From Mailhella massiliensis (GTDB lineage: Bacteria > Desulfobacterota > Desulfovibrionia > Desulfovibrionales > Desulfovibrionaceae): a stretch of 64,000 bases of DNA. The translations under genes and the position numbers were made by a program. Each line of letters starts with the position of its first letter. Positions within the stretch are counted from its first letter, which is position 1. The notes under the pieces were generated by a model, which worked only from the letters and a program-made list of their open reading frames with translations, was not told the origin of the DNA and did not search any database. The DNA lies in contig NZ_LT706943.1 in assembly GCF_900155525.1 (NCBI RefSeq), positions 1 to 64,000 of the forward strand, written 5' to 3'. This document shows positions 62,932 to 64,000 of the stretch, piece after piece.

Positions 62932-63048
62932 GGCGGAGCGTTTTTGCGCTTTCCGCCCCGGGCGGAAAGAACGGACACGGCCGGAGAGCGGAGCAGTATG
63001 GGACGGCTTCGTACCGGCCCCCTGAGACCACAACATCACGGAGGCATC

Positions 63049-63255
63049 ATGGCCTTTTATTTTGCGCCGCGTGAGGCGAGAACCACCCTTTTGTGCCCGG
63101 AATGCGGAGCGCCGCTGGATATACGCCGTACCTGCCATGAGGCGTACATGCAGTGTTCCTCCTGCCGCCGCACCTTCAAGATCAATCAGTTCATCAGCCA
63201 GATGGACGAGGTGATGGAAGAATTCCTCGAACGGCTGTACGCGGATCGCGTGTAG
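63049..63255 (+). CDS. Small zinc-ribbon protein
   Basis: A 68-aa protein with two CXXC pairs (CPECG and CSSC, ~16-38) forming a probable zinc ribbon and a helical acidic C-terminus (QFISQMDEVMEEFLERLY). The start 63049 has a GGAGG site. It has no recognised function; it might bind nucleic acids or a partner protein. It lies between recR and a membrane protein gene. Confidence 0.7.
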   Translation: MAFYFAPREARTTLLCPECGAPLDIRRTCHEAYMQCSSCRRTFKINQFISQMDEVMEEFLERLYADRV

Positions 63256-63270
63256 CATTCCCGCCGGAGA

Positions 63271-63290
63271 CCGCCCCTCCGGGGCGGATT
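63271..63290 (+). terminator. Weak hairpin after the zinc-ribbon gene
   Basis: CCGCCCC-TCC-GGGGCGG then ATTTCCCC. The stem is short and the U-run poor. Confidence 0.35.
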
Positions 63291-63308
63291 TCCCCAGAAG
63301 GAGCGATT

Positions 63309-64000
63309 ATGAGTTTCCGCCGTCATGTTTTTGCGGCGTTTCAGCCCATGGTGGACATCGCCCTGTTCATTCTGGTGAACACGGCGCTGTTTTTCGCCGC
63401 AAGGCTTGCGCTTTTGTATTTTCTTCTGCCCGACATCACCGAAAAAGGGCATATCCCCCACGCGCTGTACATAGGGCTCAAGTTCGATGCCCGCATGGCC
63501 GTGTTCATGACCCTGCCGCTGGCCTTCTGCCTGCTCTGGCCGAGGCTGGAAAGAGCCGTTTCGCGAGAAGGTTCCTCCCTGCCGCGCAAAGTGCTGTGCC
63601 TGCTGACGGGGATCATGGCCGCCGGGGCCATGCTCATTCATATTTTCGACTTCGGTTTCTTCTTCTATCTTCATCAGCATATCGACATGGGGGCGAAAGT
63701 CTTTCTGGAAGACCCGTCGGAATCCGTGCGCATGGTATGGCAGAGTTACCCCGTGGTGCTCATCACCGCGGCCTTTGCCGCCTGCGTTGCCTTGTATGTA
63801 TGGCTTTTTTCGGCCTTTCTGCGTTCCCATGCCCCCTTCCCCATCCGTCCGAAAACGGGCGGCGAAGGGTGCAGCCGCAAGTGGCGCGCCTTCATCACGG
63901 TTTCTTCCCTCGTCATGCTCTTCATCGTGGGGTACGGGCAGATAAGCTCCAATTTCTTCCCCCTGCGCTGGAGCAACGCCTACTTCAGTTCCGACAAGAA
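63309..64000 (+). CDS. LTA synthase/phosphoglycerol-transferase-like membrane protein, N-terminal part
   Basis: A membrane protein open to the window end (about 230 residues seen), with an AGAAGGAG ribosome binding site. It has about five hydrophobic segments and the sequences LKFDARMAVFMTLPLAFCLLW, FDFGFFFYLHQHIDMG and FPLRWSNAYFSSDK, which resemble the membrane part of LTA synthase/MdoB-type sulfatase-fold enzymes. The catalytic domain lies beyond the window. Confidence 0.75.
   Translation, partial: MSFRRHVFAAFQPMVDIALFILVNTALFFAARLALLYFLLPDITEKGHIPHALYIGLKFDARMAVFMTLPLAFCLLWPRLERAVSREGSSLPRKVLCLLTGIMAAGAMLIHIFDFGFFFYLHQHIDMGAKVFLEDPSESVRMVWQSYPVVLITAAFAACVALYVWLFSAFLRSHAPFPIRPKTGGEGCSRKWRAFITVSSLVMLFIVGYGQISSNFFPLRWSNAYFSSDK

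Overview
The window looks like a chromosomal piece of a sulfidogenic Desulfovibrionaceae bacterium (Desulfovibrio/Bilophila/Mailhella-like). This is inferred from high GC, many TRAP transporters, the tig-clpP-clpX-lon block, a CXXXY-type CcmE with no ccmG/ccmH beside it, and a small protein resembling a Desulfovibrio-restricted family. No 16S or other decisive marker is present, so genus is not claimed.

Layout. 1-8.1 kb (+): the edge of an IS5-like element, then a TAXI-type TRAP transporter operon with a fumarate-reductase-like flavoprotein and a GltD-like Fe-S oxidoreductase, followed by an MFS transporter. 8.1-25 kb (-): housekeeping genes. These are the PFL/ACT pair, an SNase-like nuclease, dxs-ispA, xseB, an M23 peptidase, xseA, rarD-ispG-proS, a SLOG-like protein, a glycine-zipper lipoprotein, an RRM protein and mutL. 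25-32.5 kb (-): a DEDD exonuclease and a ccmEFABCD-TPR-mnmE run. 32.7-37.2 kb: a CBS membrane protein, and an HxlR regulator divergent from copZ-copA. 37.3-43.2 kb (-): tig, clpP, clpX, lon and tRNA-Leu. 43.4-48.5 kb (-): a small conserved protein and argJ-DUF503-nrnA-dapF-dapA. 61.6-64 kb (+): lepB, recR, a zinc-ribbon protein and the start of an LTA-synthase-like membrane protein.

The most unusual region is 48.8-61.4 kb. A PAS/sigma-54 activator (54735-56150) sits amid minus-strand genes for a DctPQM TRAP transporter, a flavodoxin-like Fe-S flavoprotein, three related amidohydrolase-fold proteins, a MmgE/PrpD protein, a ferredoxin-nitroreductase and an OYE/2,4-dienoyl-CoA-reductase-like enzyme. 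Two good sigma-54 (-24/-12) promoter matches lie upstream of the second amidohydrolase (54346-54361) and of the OYE gene (61434-61449). All three amidohydrolase paralogues start with the same MIIDFRxRPP segment. In it the family's metal-binding HxH is RxR, and the usual late Asp is Ser. Together this looks like an inducible anaerobic uptake and degradation system for an unidentified organic (possibly unsaturated or carboxylic) acid, using non-canonical amidohydrolase-fold enzymes. The substrate is not deducible from the sequence.
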